A stretch of 64,000 nucleotides of DNA from Apostichopus japonicus (GCF_037975245.1 NC_092572.1:8437001-8501000), one strand, 5' to 3'. Positions 12,801 to 23,600 are shown, counted from the stretch's first letter. Numbers and translations: made by a program. Notes: generated by a model not told the origin, from the sequence alone.

Positions 12801-13969
12801 CCATGGATATGTTATATGATGTTATATGTGTTATATGATATATGATTTTATGTTGTATATGTTGTATGATATATGTTATATATGTAAATATGATATATTT
12901 TATATGATGTTATATGATATAAAGGTTTTATGATATCTGTTATTTACTTCATTTGTCTTTCCCCATTACCTTACAGATATCTGTAGTGGAACCAGTCACA
13001 GTGGTGGCGCAGGTGGCGGACAGTTCAGACCGTGGTCTGCAGAATCCTGCGAATCAAGTCAGCCACATTACTATCCAGAACAGGGACCCTAATCCAGCTG
13101 CGGCCGCTGCGGCGGCCCAGGTGGTCACAGCGGCCATACAGGGAATCCCCCAGAGCCAGAACGCACAGGGCCTCTCGCTTCAACCGACAGTACAACTGGT
13201 GGTTGCACCTGGTGCCACACCCGAACAGATATCCCAGCAGATCCAGGAGGCACAAGCTGCCCTGAGTCAAGACAGGATGGGAGACGCATCCACCATCAGG
13301 TACATAGATATCTCACAATTAGCCCAGGCCGAGTCCTCTGTGCAGGCCACTGACTTGTTGAATCAGGCCATGTCAGAGCTGCAACACTCCATACAGGACA
13401 GTAACGTACAGCAGTCAGTATCGGACCTGGTCCAGAAGATCCTGCCCCAGATCCAGCAGAACAACCAACATTCGATTTCAGTCTCTCAGATTCCCGTCTC
13501 TCAGATTGCCCACCAGGTCCCTGCCAGCGTGGCACAGCAGATACAAGGCGCCCACATAATGCAACAGCCCGGCGGTCAGGTGGTTGCTATCTCAGCTGAC
13601 GGGACTACCACCCAGACGGTGGACGTGAGCCAGCTGATTCAGATCGGTCCCGCGGCCCAGACGTTGACGCAGGCCGCTGTCGCGGCTTTGCAACAGCAAC
13701 AACAGCAACAACAGCAGCAACAGCAGATTCAGGGTGGACAGCCAGTAGTACAGCAGCAACAAGTGCAGGTACAAACCCAGCAGATGCACCCACAAGTAGT
13801 CCAGGTGCAGACCATTCCTACAGTCACCAACCAGCAACAACAACAGCAGCAGCAGGCCGGTCAGCAACAGGCGGGGGTCAGCTCACAGCCTCAGCAGCAA
13901 GATCGCCAAGCACAACAGCAGACTGTCTTGCTACAACCTCAGTGGAATTATAACCCTCAATACAGATAA
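3769..13969 (+). CDS. PRDM10: PRDM10 (PR domain zinc finger protein 10), 3' nine exons
   Basis: Nuclear zinc-finger transcription regulator of the PRDM family. Proposed join: 3769-3813, 3887-4106, 4687-4886, 6077-6767, 7546-7692, 8128-8225, 9555-9804, 10334-12177, 12977-13969. Every junction is GT-AG, phases agree, and the sum is 4,488 nt, i.e. 1,495 residues plus TAA. Order in this fragment: acidic/polar N-terminal part (1-155), Gln-rich region (156-385), PR/SET domain (about 415-540, with NWMGFVRPA and [12 protein letters not shown]), twelve C2H2 fingers with GRPRK AT-hook-like motifs (about 561-1155), Gln-rich C-terminus (1166-1495). The finger 9-11 region ([39 protein letters not shown]) closely resembles human PRDM10 as I recall it, which separates it from PRDM4 and PRDM15. 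Human PRDM10 is about 1,150 residues. The extra length is mostly glutamine-rich sequence plus two fingers. The start codon lies outside the window. Confidence 0.95.
3887..4106 (+). CDS. PRDM10: PRDM10 exon b
   Basis: The acceptor CCTCTTTCAG is followed by 220 nt open in the required frame (starting [11 protein letters not shown], ending GRQGHSSRY), then donor A|GTAAGTG. It ends in phase 1. Joined to the next exon the split codon is AGT (Ser). A longer frame at 3912-4118 is an overlapping shadow in the wrong phase. The residues are polar with no recognised domain. Confidence 0.8.
4687..4886 (+). CDS. PRDM10: PRDM10 exon c (acidic/polar)
   Basis: The acceptor CTGAACAG opens a 200-nt exon in phase 1 that ends GAG|GTGAGC in phase 0. 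It encodes a serine-, proline- and glutamate-rich low-complexity segment ([22 protein letters not shown]). This is consistent with the disordered N-terminal part of PRDM10. Confidence 0.85.
4986..5566. repeat. Intronic minisatellite, about 22-bp unit
   Basis: About 25 imperfect copies of a unit close to AACTCCCATTATAACAAAAG fill most of the intron between exons c and d. Units vary by small substitutions and 1-5 bp length changes, including copies with AACGGAAG in place of AACAAAAG. No coding or splicing function is apparent. Confidence 0.9.
5735..6070 (-). mobile_element. Transposon relic, copy B, abutting PRDM10 exon d
   Basis: The minus strand is open for 104 codons (5769-6083). It contains a stretch ([14 protein letters not shown] ... 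[15 protein letters not shown]) that loosely resembles the C-terminal part of some reverse transcriptases. Its left part is shared with copy A at 1045-1380. The frame runs into the acceptor of PRDM10 exon d, so the insertion ends almost at the splice site. Assignment to a retroelement class is weak. Confidence 0.4.
6077..6767 (+). CDS. PRDM10: PRDM10 exon d (polyglutamine-rich)
   Basis: The acceptor TCTTTAAAG opens in phase 0. The 691-nt exon ends GATTCAT|GTAAGC in phase 1. About residues 20-155 of the exon are dominated by glutamine, coded by mixed CAA/CAG and interrupted by His, Leu, Pro and Thr. A His5 run (HHHHH) and an acidic Ser/Gly segment ending [11 protein letters not shown] follow. 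Mixed codons argue for an old, partly stabilised tract. Gln-rich segments often act in transcriptional activation, but here that is inference. Confidence 0.9.
6785..7440. repeat. Degenerate tandem repeat, about 118-bp unit
   Basis: About five diverged copies of a unit containing AGCTAACTGTAGGTTTTCAG, TTATCAGACCC and TATTTTGTCAAAGTGATT lie in the intron after exon d, at roughly 118-120 bp spacing (around 6818, 6919, 7042, 7160 and 7280). The first copy begins just inside the intron. Confidence 0.8.
7546..7692 (+). CDS. PRDM10: PRDM10 exon e (pre-PR segment and start of PR domain)
   Basis: Acceptor CGATCTAG, donor TTG|GTAAGT; phase 1 at both ends. It encodes (W)[16 protein letters not shown], then [12 protein letters not shown] and [14 protein letters not shown]. 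RPxxxRARAxLP is the conserved entry to the PRDM10/PRDM4 PR domain. In human PRDM10, as recalled, the matching segment is a zinc knuckle starting WCEEC. Here the spacing is kept but the Cys/His ligands are absent. Confidence 0.95.
8128..8225 (+). CDS. PRDM10: PRDM10 exon f (PR domain, middle)
   Basis: Acceptor TTTTTTAAG, donor CCG|GTGAGC; starts in phase 1, ends in phase 0. The peptide [18 protein letters not shown] is the characteristic PR/SET strand turn (human recalled: VFSKRRIPKRTQFGPVEG). The 98-nt exon is very short but well supported by flanking phases. Confidence 0.96.
8226..9554. other. PRDM10 intron, nothing else supported
   Basis: A 1.33-kb intron inside the PR domain. I see no exon, RNA gene or transposon terminus in it. 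The short frame at 8358-8540 has no family resemblance. Confidence 0.7.
9555..9804 (+). CDS. PRDM10: PRDM10 exon g (PR domain, C-terminal half)
   Basis: Acceptor TTTACCTTTAG opens in phase 0; donor GCAG|GTGGGT leaves phase 1. Hallmarks are [20 protein letters not shown], then [19 protein letters not shown], the core fold of PRDM PR domains. Methyltransferase activity cannot be judged from sequence alone, and PRDM10 is not established as an active enzyme. Confidence 0.97.
9955..10126. repeat. Short tandem repeat, unit about 60 bp
   Basis: Three imperfect copies of a segment containing GAAGTTGCCATATGTTGCC and GTGGTTAATATGGACAGGCT lie in the intron before the zinc-finger exon. Confidence 0.75.
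10334..12177 (+). CDS. PRDM10: PRDM10 exon h (twelve C2H2 zinc fingers, AT-hook block)
   Basis: A single 1,844-nt exon; acceptor TTATTCACAG, donor CAACAG|GTAAGA, phase 1 to phase 0. Finger 1 (CYECSRKF...H) lies right after the PR domain. Next come (GR)n and [11 protein letters not shown], an AT-hook-like basic block suited to minor-groove binding. Fingers 2-4 form a group, then an about 120-residue Gln/Ser-rich linker, fingers 5-9 as a compact array, then fingers 10, 11 and 12. Each has the C-x2-C...H-x3-5-H pattern. By recall, human PRDM10 has ten fingers, so this protein carries about two more between finger 1 and the main array. Transcript read-through beyond the donor meets a stop at 12,261. 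Confidence 0.98.
12618..12930. repeat. Tandem repeat followed by AT-rich simple sequence
   Basis: Three copies of an about 58-bp unit (GTTCCTTGTAGGGATGCCTG, ATTACAGTATTGTGGTC) occupy about 12,618-12,775. They are followed at about 12,800-12,930 by TATATGATGTTATATG-type simple sequence. Both lie in the last PRDM10 intron. Confidence 0.8.
12977..13969 (+). CDS. PRDM10: PRDM10 exon i (Gln-rich C-terminus and stop)
   Basis: Acceptor ACCTTACAG opens in phase 0. 330 codons run to TAA at 13,967-13,969. The segment begins [12 protein letters not shown] and has an alanine run ([10 protein letters not shown]), many Gln/Val/Ser repeats and two polyglutamine tracts. It has no folded-domain signature. 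Human PRDM10 also ends in a Gln-rich activation-like region, as recalled. The composition (CAG/CAA rich, GC-richer than the intron) supports coding. Confidence 0.93.
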   Translation: MSVVEPVTVVAQVADSSDRGLQNPANQVSHITIQNRDPNPAAAAAAAQVVTAAIQGIPQSQNAQGLSLQPTVQLVVAPGATPEQISQQIQEAQAALSQDRMGDASTIRYIDISQLAQAESSVQATDLLNQAMSELQHSIQDSNVQQSVSDLVQKILPQIQQNNQHSISVSQIPVSQIAHQVPASVAQQIQGAHIMQQPGGQVVAISADGTTTQTVDVSQLIQIGPAAQTLTQAAVAALQQQQQQQQQQQQIQGGQPVVQQQQVQVQTQQMHPQVVQVQTIPTVTNQQQQQQQQAGQQQAGVSSQPQQQDRQAQQQTVLLQPQWNYNPQYR

Positions 13970-13987
13970 TTATTGCATTCATTAGTT

Positions 13988-14557
13988 AAAGGCATGTGCG
14001 GTTGCATCCTCAAGGGTATGGTTGGAGGAGGGCAGTGGAATGAATGGGAAGGGGTAACGGCCTAATGCACTTTCATCAGAGTATGATTATGGTCACATCT
14101 TAAAGGCATGTGTGGTTTCATCCTCAAGGGTATGGTTGGAGGAGGGCAGTGGAATGAATGGGAAGGGGTAACGGCCTAATGCACTTTCATCAGAGTATGA
14201 TTATGGTCACATCTTAAAGGCATGTGTGGTTTCATCCTCAAGGGTATGGTTGGAGGAGGGCAGTGGAATGAATGGGAAGGGGTAACGGCCTAATGCACTT
14301 TCATCAGAGTATGATTATGGTCACATCTTAAAGGCATGTGCGGTTTCATCCTCAAGGGTATGGTTGGAGGAGGGCAGTGGAATGGATGGGAAGGGGTAAC
14401 GGCCTAATGCACTTTCATCAGAGTATGATTATGGTCACATCTTAAAGGCATGTGCGGTTGCATCCTCAAGGGTATGGTTGGAGGAGGGCAGTGGAATGGA
14501 TGGGAAGGGGTAACGGCATAATGCACTTTCATCAGAGTATGATTACGGTCACATCTT
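13988..14557. repeat. Five-copy 114-bp tandem repeat just after the PRDM10 stop
   Basis: Copies start at 13,988, 14,102, 14,216, 14,330 and 14,444, all exactly 114 bp apart. Copies differ only at a few sites, e.g. GTGCGGTTGCATCC in copies 1 and 5 versus GTGTGGTTTCATCC in copies 2 and 3. Such uniformity points to recent expansion. The array starts 18 bp after the stop codon and so lies in the 3'UTR. Confidence 0.97.
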
Positions 14558-15454
14558 TTCTGTCGATGCAGCATGAATTTGACGTTTGCTTTCATTCACT
14601 GCGTTCAAAATTTAAAAACCTGTTACGATTACAGCTGTATTGGCAATATTTCTAACTTCATCTTGAGCCACTGCCAAAATATTTTGAATTTATTTGGTCA
14701 AAGTTTCTTAGTAAATTCTTGGTGCAATGGGTAGAAACAAAAGTGAAAAGAAAAGTACAGTTTAAATCGTGTACCGGGGACTTCCCTGGAGTCTGATATT
14801 TTGTAATATCCTTAGTCTCATATTCCTTAACCTCCAGGCTGCCCTCCTAATGCCCAGCTGTGATCCATCACCTGAAAGATTCTTTTCAGTTTCACTTTGC
14901 CGATGAACAGATTCATGCTTTTCTGTAATTACGAGGATCTTGCTAGAATCATACTCTTTAACTATGCTATAATTATTTAACTACAATTTGTTCTTATAAA
15001 AGACCAGGAGCTTGTTGTTAATCTTTTCTCTCTTTAGAAGTTTAAAACTAGTTGAATAATTTATGTTCGTTATTTGCAAAACCCTTTCTGCTATGAGAGA
15101 AAAACAGATTGTAATAAAGGAAACCATGAAAAACTGAGTGTAAGCTACTGCATGTGTTAGGGAACATTCAAAACTGTGACATCTCCCATTTCTTTCTTAT
15201 CTTGTGGTTATGCTATCAATGGCAGTAAACTGCCTATGAAGACCTGACCATGAGTGGAATTTTGATAAATTAAATACATTAATATTCCGCAGTTGTTTTC
15301 AATCTTTTGCTCAAGTCCTTTGTCCGTCCCAGTACAATTTTGTTTCGAATTGCAATATCTTACTTCATTGTTCTATATCTATCGTTTGTCACTTGGATTG
15401 CTGCTTCCATGTATATATATATATCATTACTGAATTTTAAATACTCACTTTTAA

Positions 15455-15460
15455 AATAAA
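15455..15460 (+). terminator. Candidate PRDM10 polyadenylation signal
   Basis: AATAAA is followed about 15-20 nt later by GAGTGTCTTGTG, a GT-rich downstream element. Alternative AATAAA hexamers lie at about 15,113 and 15,623-15,628. Confidence 0.4.
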
Positions 15461-15480
15461 CCTTGTACTGACTGAGTGTC

Positions 15481-16672
15481 TTGTGAATTAAATCACTCTG
15501 ATAAAATCAATGTTTTGACTAGCTTTGTAGTCTTTATTTGTCCCACGCTATAATTTGGTTAAATAGTTCTCTGATGCTGTTGCAGCTATACGCCTCATTT
15601 GTTGACTTGTTTGACTGTTATGAATAAAGCCCACTGAACACTGCCCCCAACTTTATCACAAAACCACAGACTCGTCACGACCATCCATACATGGATAATT
15701 GTTGGGTAGTTTGCGTAAGATGACCATTTAATTTTTGGCTCGTTTTAAGTCTCGTAGGCTTTGGTCAGGAGAACTGGACATGTACTAATTTATTCCAACT
15801 GGCAGACAATCGGCAGTTTGCGTTGATTCAAGACTAAAACTGCTCTGGTTTAATAAATGCAACCAATAACAGGGTTATATATTTGCATGTGACCTAGATG
15901 AGATCTGGTCATTTACAGTTTATTAGTTTGTGTGGGGTCAGTTGTAAGTCAATGGGTGATGGATGATCAGAAACATTCTGGACGGTCCAGTTGCATCAGC
16001 AAGTGATCAGTTGGCCATGTGTATGTGGGGGTTTTACACTACTGATATTAGATGCCAATAGATTTACAAAAGGAAATACAACCACCATCTAAAGTGTGAC
16101 AGGCATGACTCAACCTCCTGTCCCCCTCCCCACCCCTCCTACCCATAGATACCATCATTATGCCAAGAACTGTTCTCTTCCCCTAGTTTAGTTAGGGATT
16201 GTCATTTTCTCTAGTACTTGTGTCATATTATCTGCCAGTCAGGCAGTTTAGTTCACTTTTGTTTGTTATTAACCAAAAAAACAGTCTTATCACTGAAAAA
16301 CAAATGTAGGTGTTGGAAACAAATGATACTGAAAAGATACTATCATCATTTACCAAGTAGCACCATTATCAGATCTAATAACATGGTAAGGAATAGAAGT
16401 ATACAAATTCCAGTATTTTAGACTTGATCAAGCCTCCAAGAGTATTTGAAGGATGAAGAAACTTCTCCAGTACTTTTGCTGAGTGGGTTGTAATGTTGGT
16501 CATTACAAATATCTCCATCCCAAAGTCTATTTATGATGCTTCATATTTTTAGGATGAGTGAAAAAAAAGCCCATCTCATTGAAAATAAATCGTTAGGTAA
16601 TGCTTGAGATACGTCAACAGACACAGAAAAGATAGACACATAGACTGCTTCAAGTCTTAAAAACAATACAAA
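15481..16672. other. Convergent intergenic spacer
   Basis: Between the inferred 3' ends of PRDM10 (+) and USF (-). I see AT-rich unique sequence and no gene, RNA or transposon end. Confidence 0.5.
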
Positions 16673-16678
16673 TTTATT
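16673..16678 (-). terminator. Candidate USF polyadenylation signal
   Basis: TTTATT on the plus strand is AATAAA on the minus strand, in the context GTAATAAATTTGTATTG with a T/GT-rich stretch downstream. It would give a 3'UTR of about 3.8 kb. Nearer hexamers are possible. Confidence 0.35.
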
Positions 16679-19600
16679 ACAAAGATCTTTGCAAATCTTG
16701 CAGAATGGTTATAAAAATTGATATTTTTTGTGTGAATTGTTCCCCAAGGTCCACTAAGACAGATTACAGTAGCCACAGATAATGATCAAAACTATAACTG
16801 TAGAAACCAAAGAAATGACCCAACATGTTTGAAGTCCTAGATATCTCTATAAGCTGACTGACAGATATAAACAACAATTGTATTATGAACCCAATGGTGT
16901 CAATACTAGGCAGTGGCAGTGCCCCAAACACATGTTACAAGGTAACAGATACCTCGTAACTGTGTGGATGGGATGGTGATAGGGAGGGGGAAGAGGGGGG
17001 GAGAGGGGGGGGGGGAGAGGTTGCGGTTAACTCCAAGCAAGTCTGTCATAAGTGCATCTCTACTATTTAGCTTGGTCAAGTAATACTTAAACATGCATGA
17101 ATGTCCAAGAAAATAATACAAGCTTGTTAAGAGGAAGGTCACAGGCCAACAAAAGATTTGAATCCAGAATAACAAAAGATAAGTTGGCTCAAAATCATGC
17201 ACTCGTGAAATGAACAAAGGCCTTAGGCTTCGGCATCCTACTGGACAACCTTGAATGTGTTTGTGAAATCATACATTTATTTCATCTCCTCACACCAAAG
17301 TTTCTCTCTCCTACAATTTCAATTTGTGCATAACTGGCCCCTATTGGAGTATTAATGATACGGCTTTTGTAAAATAAAATTGTTAACTGAAAACATGCTT
17401 GCTGGTCCCCTCTTTCACAGTGCAATGAAAAGCAGCTTACAGCACCTACAAGTTAGACTTTAGGAGATATTAACCCTTGACTGGTATAGATCAAAACTAC
17501 CATACTCAAGTATTGCTCCTTACTAATTTTCACTCAAAGGGAATTTCTCTTCCCAATCCCCCCACCCCCACCCCCCTCACACCATTTCCTCCAATTATTC
17601 TCATCTTCAGTCTCTCTTATTACTAGGAAATCAATAACAAACAAACAAACACAAGGCCAAATAATGAAAATACCCATAAAGTTTATCAGTTTACTGTCAT
17701 TCAGGTCTTAGAACAGACCACTTGAAATGAAAATTGATGAGGATAAAATCAAAAACCCAAAATATAAACATCGCAATAATACAGTACACACTTTTCAAAG
17801 GATGCAACCATCACTTTACACGTACAGCTGTGTGCTATAAAGTTACACAACCATAAAGCACTTTACCCCTTTACCGAGCACACAGAGCCTTGTTCTGTAT
17901 AACCAGGACAGGATATTCTGTCTCGCCAAAATGACAGTTAACAAGAACTGTAAGGCTTTCATCAATGATTCTTGTACAGTTATGACGTTTAAGGCCTAGC
18001 TACAAATCCGTATAAAAGCACCTTAAATGTAGACCAGGAAGTTGTAGTATGTACTTGGTAATTAATGTAAGAATGGTATATTTTGTTTGTTAGTATATTT
18101 CATTGCAAAACACAAAAAAAAGCCTGCATTACATTACATAACATTTATACAAACACCAACCCTGCCATTTGAAAGATTTGTTACTATGATCAAGTCAAAC
18201 TTAGAAATTTTTTTGAGCGAACACTGGGTTAATTTTGAATGATATTAAACAGAACATGTCAATATTTATGTATTTTCACTGATTTGTAACAAGAAAAGTT
18301 TAGAAAAATCAAACTGCTTATCCTGAAAAAAAAAAATTGGAATCAAGAAAATCACAAAAGGTTGCATCAAACATGTACATGTACAATGAGTCTCGCTGGT
18401 AGGGTCCGTTCTCTGTAAGTATGGATCCAGTATGCATTTTTCTCAATCTTACAACACATGTTATTAAAAGTACCAAAACGATAGTGAATTTCAGACCTTT
18501 ATAATTTGGTTACATTAATCATATCTTACAACAATAACACACCCAACCTTGTCATATTCACATTAGCAGTGAGTGTAAAAGCAGCACATATTTTCCAAGG
18601 AAACCTCACATATTAAAATAATCGTATTGAGGACAAGCCAAACCATACGGGCACAATGTAAGACGTGTTGGTCCAAGCAAGTACAAGGTCACACTCTCAA
18701 TGCTATAGAGCCCATTTACTGAATGTGGATCCAAGAGGTGCAGTTTCTCAAATGGTTTTAACGACTTTCCTAAAATTATGTATCGGTTGCAACAGAGGTA
18801 TTTCTTTAGCATTTTCTTCAGTGTTGAGAACAGTCCATTTTCCCTTTACTCAAACTTTGCCCCCCTCACCCCCAAGTAACAAGGGTTGGAGGAGCATGTA
18901 CCTTGCAACAAACACCGTAAACAAGTGTTATACCTCCGTATCCGAATATATCTACTGCCTCAACATCAAGTGTGTTGCTCCATATTACAGCCTGCCAACC
19001 CCTACAAACATTGACATTTGAGTCAGCCATGCTTTCAACTCAATCACCCTAATCAGCTTCTCTGTTGCTTGGATGGGAAAGTGTGTTGTGAGTTTGGGGT
19101 GGGGTGGGGGGGGGTGGTGAGGGTGTCACTTGTAGTTCTGAAAGACAATTATTTCATTTCTAATATTCTAATGCCTACCCTATCTGACCGAGGCTTAATC
19201 CAATAACGTACACTAACATTACATTATATACACCTTATTGTACTGTATATATACACTGTTACGCCTCCTCGCAACTCACAGCCTACACACTGCAGTGACA
19301 CCACTTCTTCTCATAAATTTACACTCTTTCCAAGGATTACAAAAAAACAAAAAAAAGTTCAAACAAGAACAAAACCATTTCTTTCTTCAAAAGGCCCATT
19401 TTTGAGAGAGAATTTTGTACAACCTGTGACTTCACCTTTCCCATTCGTTAGTGACAATTCCACAAAGTTAGGAAGTCAGCAGAGACCCTTCACAGAAGCT
19501 CTACAAGTCTTTACAATGTGATATTCCTGGGCAGTCAGGGTACATTTTATCGCTCAGATTTTAACAGCTCTAAACCCTCTCTTATAAAATACTGTGGTTC

Positions 19601-20483
19601 CTGTGTACAAAATGTGCTATACATATTTGCGTTTTTATCTGCAATTGCCGATTTTGCATAGCAGTTTACTATGCGATACCGGGTTGGTTATTCCCTGGCA
19701 TTTGCTGATGTGCTACTTAACTAGGCAATGAAGTTTAATTTACATGGAGAACCCTATTGCAGATTCTTTTTTTCTTTTCTTTTTTGAGGGGGAGGGAGGG
19801 GGGAGGCCAGCTGCAAATCTTTTCTGGAGAAAGTTTAGAGTTACTGTATATACAACACACCTTTAGTTGTACTGTATGTAATATACAACACATGTTAAGC
19901 GTTACTGCATAGACAACACATGTTTAGTGGTAGTGTATAGACAACACATGTTTAGTGGTACTGTATACACAACACATGTTTAGTGGTACTGTATACAAAA
20001 TAAACATTTAGTATCATCATTCTAGAAAGTATAGCAGCATGGCCTCCCAAGACCCTTATATATATCTACATTTCACAGATTTCCAACTTGCACATCACTG
20101 AATTTCATCCCAGGAATTAAATAGTTCGTCGACCAACGAATCATGATAGATCTGCTGGACTAATGAGTCTATCAAAGCAACCCTGTATGAAACAATCAAC
20201 ACATGTATATGGTAGATCACACTAATACTCAAAGTACCACCAAAAATGGACTGAAAGGTTGTCCGTCTTCAAAGTTAAATCCTCCAAATAATTCTCATAG
20301 ATTTTAACGAGCATACATTCAAGACTGCAAGAACTTGTCTTCCATTTGAATGGTTCCAGAGAAACATGCCCACCGAGTGGCTTTCAACTCATCCTGGAAG
20401 CCTATGGTATACACAAATGTCATCCAATAAATACCCCCCTCCCTCCCTCCCTCCCTACCCCAACCCCCCCAACCCCTCCATGA
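16679..20483 (-). other. USF: Probable USF 3'UTR and flank
   Basis: 3.8 kb downstream of the USF stop with no supported exon. It contains several pyrimidine/purine-rich runs (for example around 16,985 and 17,560) and one small tandem repeat. Open frames are short and unrelated to known families. Confidence 0.4.
19850..19998. repeat. Tandem repeat, unit about 30 bp
   Basis: Four to five copies of ACAACACATGTTTAGTGGTA followed by CTGTATA, downstream of the USF stop. Confidence 0.75.
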
Positions 20484-20699
20484 CTAACTGTTCACACTCT
20501 GCACAGGTTCCACACCGTGTTGCTGCAGCTGCGCTCTCAGGAGTGCATTCTCGTTTTTTAGTTCCTCCACCTGCTGCCGATGGATCTCCAACTCTACCGA
20601 TAGTCGCTCCGTTTCTTTCAAGCTCTCTGCCATCTTGCTGTTGGCATTCTTCAGATCGTCGATGTACTCGCAGGTCTTCATGAGAATCCCACCTTTGCT
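20484..20699 (-). CDS. USF: USF exon 8 (helix 2, leucine zipper, stop)
   Basis: The minus-strand acceptor TTTTTGCAG precedes SKGGILMKTCEYIDDLK. 71 codons, then TAG. The zipper heptads run through LKETERLSVELEIHRQQVEE and NENALLRAQL, very close to recalled vertebrate USF2. The gene ends with VQSVNS. Confidence 0.97.
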   Translation of the reverse strand, partial: SKGGILMKTCEYIDDLKNANSKMAESLKETERLSVELEIHRQQVEELKNENALLRAQLQQHGVEPVQSVNS

Positions 20700-23600
20700 C
20701 TGCAAAAAGTCCAAAGAATACTCACCCTGTAATGTCAAAGGTCATTTGATATCAATTAGCTCACCCAGTAGACACACAGCACAGTCTGATCGTGCAAAAA
20801 ATAAAGCTTTGAGATTCTTATCAAAATTGGCTCTCTGACAATTTAAGAGTTACAAACAAGAAGAAAATGTTTGTCTTCACCTACATAAGTGATTTCTACA
20901 TTATTTTCTCTTAATATTTTTATGATTTATCAGATGTTTAGTCCACATGCAGTGTTAACAACACTCAAGCTTGCCTAGTTATCTGTACAGCTGCTCTCAG
21001 CCTCTCATTGACAATTTCGATTCCTGCTTGACTCTGAAAAAGGCCTATCACTACCGGTAAGAAAAATTATAATTATAGGACAATTCAGGCCACTAGGATG
21101 TGTGTTAAAAGGCATCAAAGCCAGTTAAATTGTGTTTCATTTAGTTCTTCACTGGTATAAGAACCATGCTCATTCAGATAGAACCTAAAAATAAAGAAAC
21201 CTTCTTAGCATTTTGTGTTTCCAGAAATCTGAGTACATTATGACTTACACGCAGTTAATATTGCTGGAAATTATGTCATCCCTACTTCATCATATGGGAA
21301 CTATTTTAGGTTGCCCAACTTTACTTTACCTTTCAACGAGGGCATAAATATCCTCTCAAATTATGAAGAAAACAAACATTTTGATAAACTAAACTTGGAC
21401 AAAAGATTTATTTAGTTATCGTGTTCACAAAGTTTTCTGACTGTGACCTCTGTTGGCCCCAAATGACCATTGAACTTCACAGAAAACAATAGATTTCTTG
21501 TACTCAATATGAGGGATCCACATTCCAAGTATGAAGTTAATACACCATTAATTATTGAGTTACCATGTTAACAAGTAAGTGTCACAAACATACACAGGCC
21601 ATCACCATTGCTAAGAATCCTTTTGCCTCTGGCAAGGAATCACAAAAGAATATTGCAAACTAAAAACTTGGACAAAGATACTATTATTAATGACAGAGTC
21701 TGACAAATGACCTGGCCTTGTTTTGATTGGTCCAAAGAACAATCAGGAACCAGCTTGGACAATTTTACTATCCAATTATTTATTTTGTCTCTCCATCACA
21801 TAGATTTCTTTCCCCCACCCCCCCCCCCCGGCAAGGAATCCAAAAACATTTTGAAAACCTAAACTTGGACAAAAGAAACTATTGTTAATGACAAAGTCTG
21901 ACAAATTACCTGGCCTTGTTTTGATTGGTCCATAGAACAATCAGGAACCAGCTTGGACAATTTTACAATCCAATTATTTATTTTGTCTCTCCGCCTCCTC
22001 TCAACCTCATTGTGTGTCGCCCTCCTTCTATCATCCCTGGCTGTTCGTACTGTGTCGAGTTTCCTGAAGAAAAAAAATCAATAAGAAAATAAATCAGATG
22101 GCAATAATTGTGGTGGACCGATATGTCTCTTTAAGACAGAGGTGCTCACGAAATGTAAACCAATATGTCTCTACAGGACAGAGGTGCTCACGAAATGTGG
22201 ACCTATATCTCTTTAGGATAGGGGTGCTGGACCTATATATGTCTCTTTAACGCAGAGGTGCTCACAAAATGGAACTTACTAGCCACAGTGAGTTTAGTAT
22301 CCAATCCAAATGCTGCAACATCGAAGAATGTAATTACCCATGAAATCGGGATATTACAGTTTATCATCCTATAAAGTGACAGGTTTTCAAAGTAGGGGTC
22401 ACTACCCTTACTAGGGCCCCCCCCCCCCAAAGAAAAAAAAAATTTGATGGGCAAAAATTTGGATGAAAAAAAATAATTCCTGATATTTTGTGGCAAACCA
22501 GAATGCAAAAATGCATTGAGGTTTCGATGATGTAACATGAGCAGTTTTCTTCATGAATCTGACAAAATGTAAAGTGAGGGTGAAAAATAATTCCTGATAT
22601 TTTGTGGAAAAAGAGTGGAAATAACTTGCCAAAAGTTGCAATCTACACAACACTATTTTGCCTCTAAGCACCCTTAATCATATAAAAAAATTAACGTGTG
22701 AAAGACAAATCCACCTTGTAGACCCCATCCCCCGGCCACAACGTCCACCACTGGGGGGAGTCACTAGGATGTAGGAGATGAAAGTTGGGGTCGTCAAGCA
22801 AAAAGGTTTGAATGAGAAGGACGTAAGAAATCACAGCATGAGCAGTGTCCATCAGTAATGTTGCAACATCCTGTTGGAGGTACGCACTAGGCCTCTACAC
22901 ACAAACTCCTCAACGTATATGTGTATCACTACCACAAAGTTCTGCATGCTGCATTATCATAAAGGTTTTGAAAACCTTTCCAGAGGGCCGCACTCTGTCC
23001 ACATGTGTTCTAAACCAATGGTGATTTATGATGTAAGTAAACAAATAATACAAAATGTGCTAATAAATTTAAAAAAAAACAGAGAAAAAAGAGCAACTAA
23101 TTTACATAGATAATAATACTCTCATACACACACACACTAGTAATTACACTGTAAAGAATAATCATGTGAATAAATGAATAAATTATCATAGGGGCCAATA
23201 CTAACGGTACCCTGATAGAAGAAGAAGGTCAGTGTAACGCTTTCACAATTCATGATCAATAAATAGTTTAAGACTAACTTTTGGGTTTACTTTTTTTTTT
23301 TGTATTAAAAAAGAAAAGCAAAACAGTGGTTGAAGAATTCAGGGGACTGTTAAGGGGACAGGCCCCCGCCCCCACTCTCCCCGAAATACCACTGTGAACA
23401 ATGCTTTAGCTCTACAGGAAATATGGAATAGTTATTGGTACAATTGGCCTTTGTGATCTTTGGCCTTGAGCAATATCTTGGGGTGACAACATAAGAAAAG
23501 TAAATGGGGAAGGGCTTTAGGTAGGCCTTTAATACCACTATCAGGAACACCGCTACAAACTTACGGGGAAAACTGATGAGTTCTTGGTGCGATTGTCCTC

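Larger units (their letters stand above)
13970..15480 (+). other. PRDM10: Probable PRDM10 3'UTR
   Basis: Sequence after the PRDM10 stop to a plausible polyadenylation signal. It contains the 114-bp tandem repeat and then AT-rich unique sequence with no coding potential on either strand. The 3' limit is inferred from the signal and downstream GT-rich stretch, not from transcripts. Confidence 0.5.

Noticed and set aside
13592-13867. Minus-strand Leu-rich frame opposite the last PRDM10 exon
   Set aside because: Antisense of Gln-rich coding sequence, no independent support.
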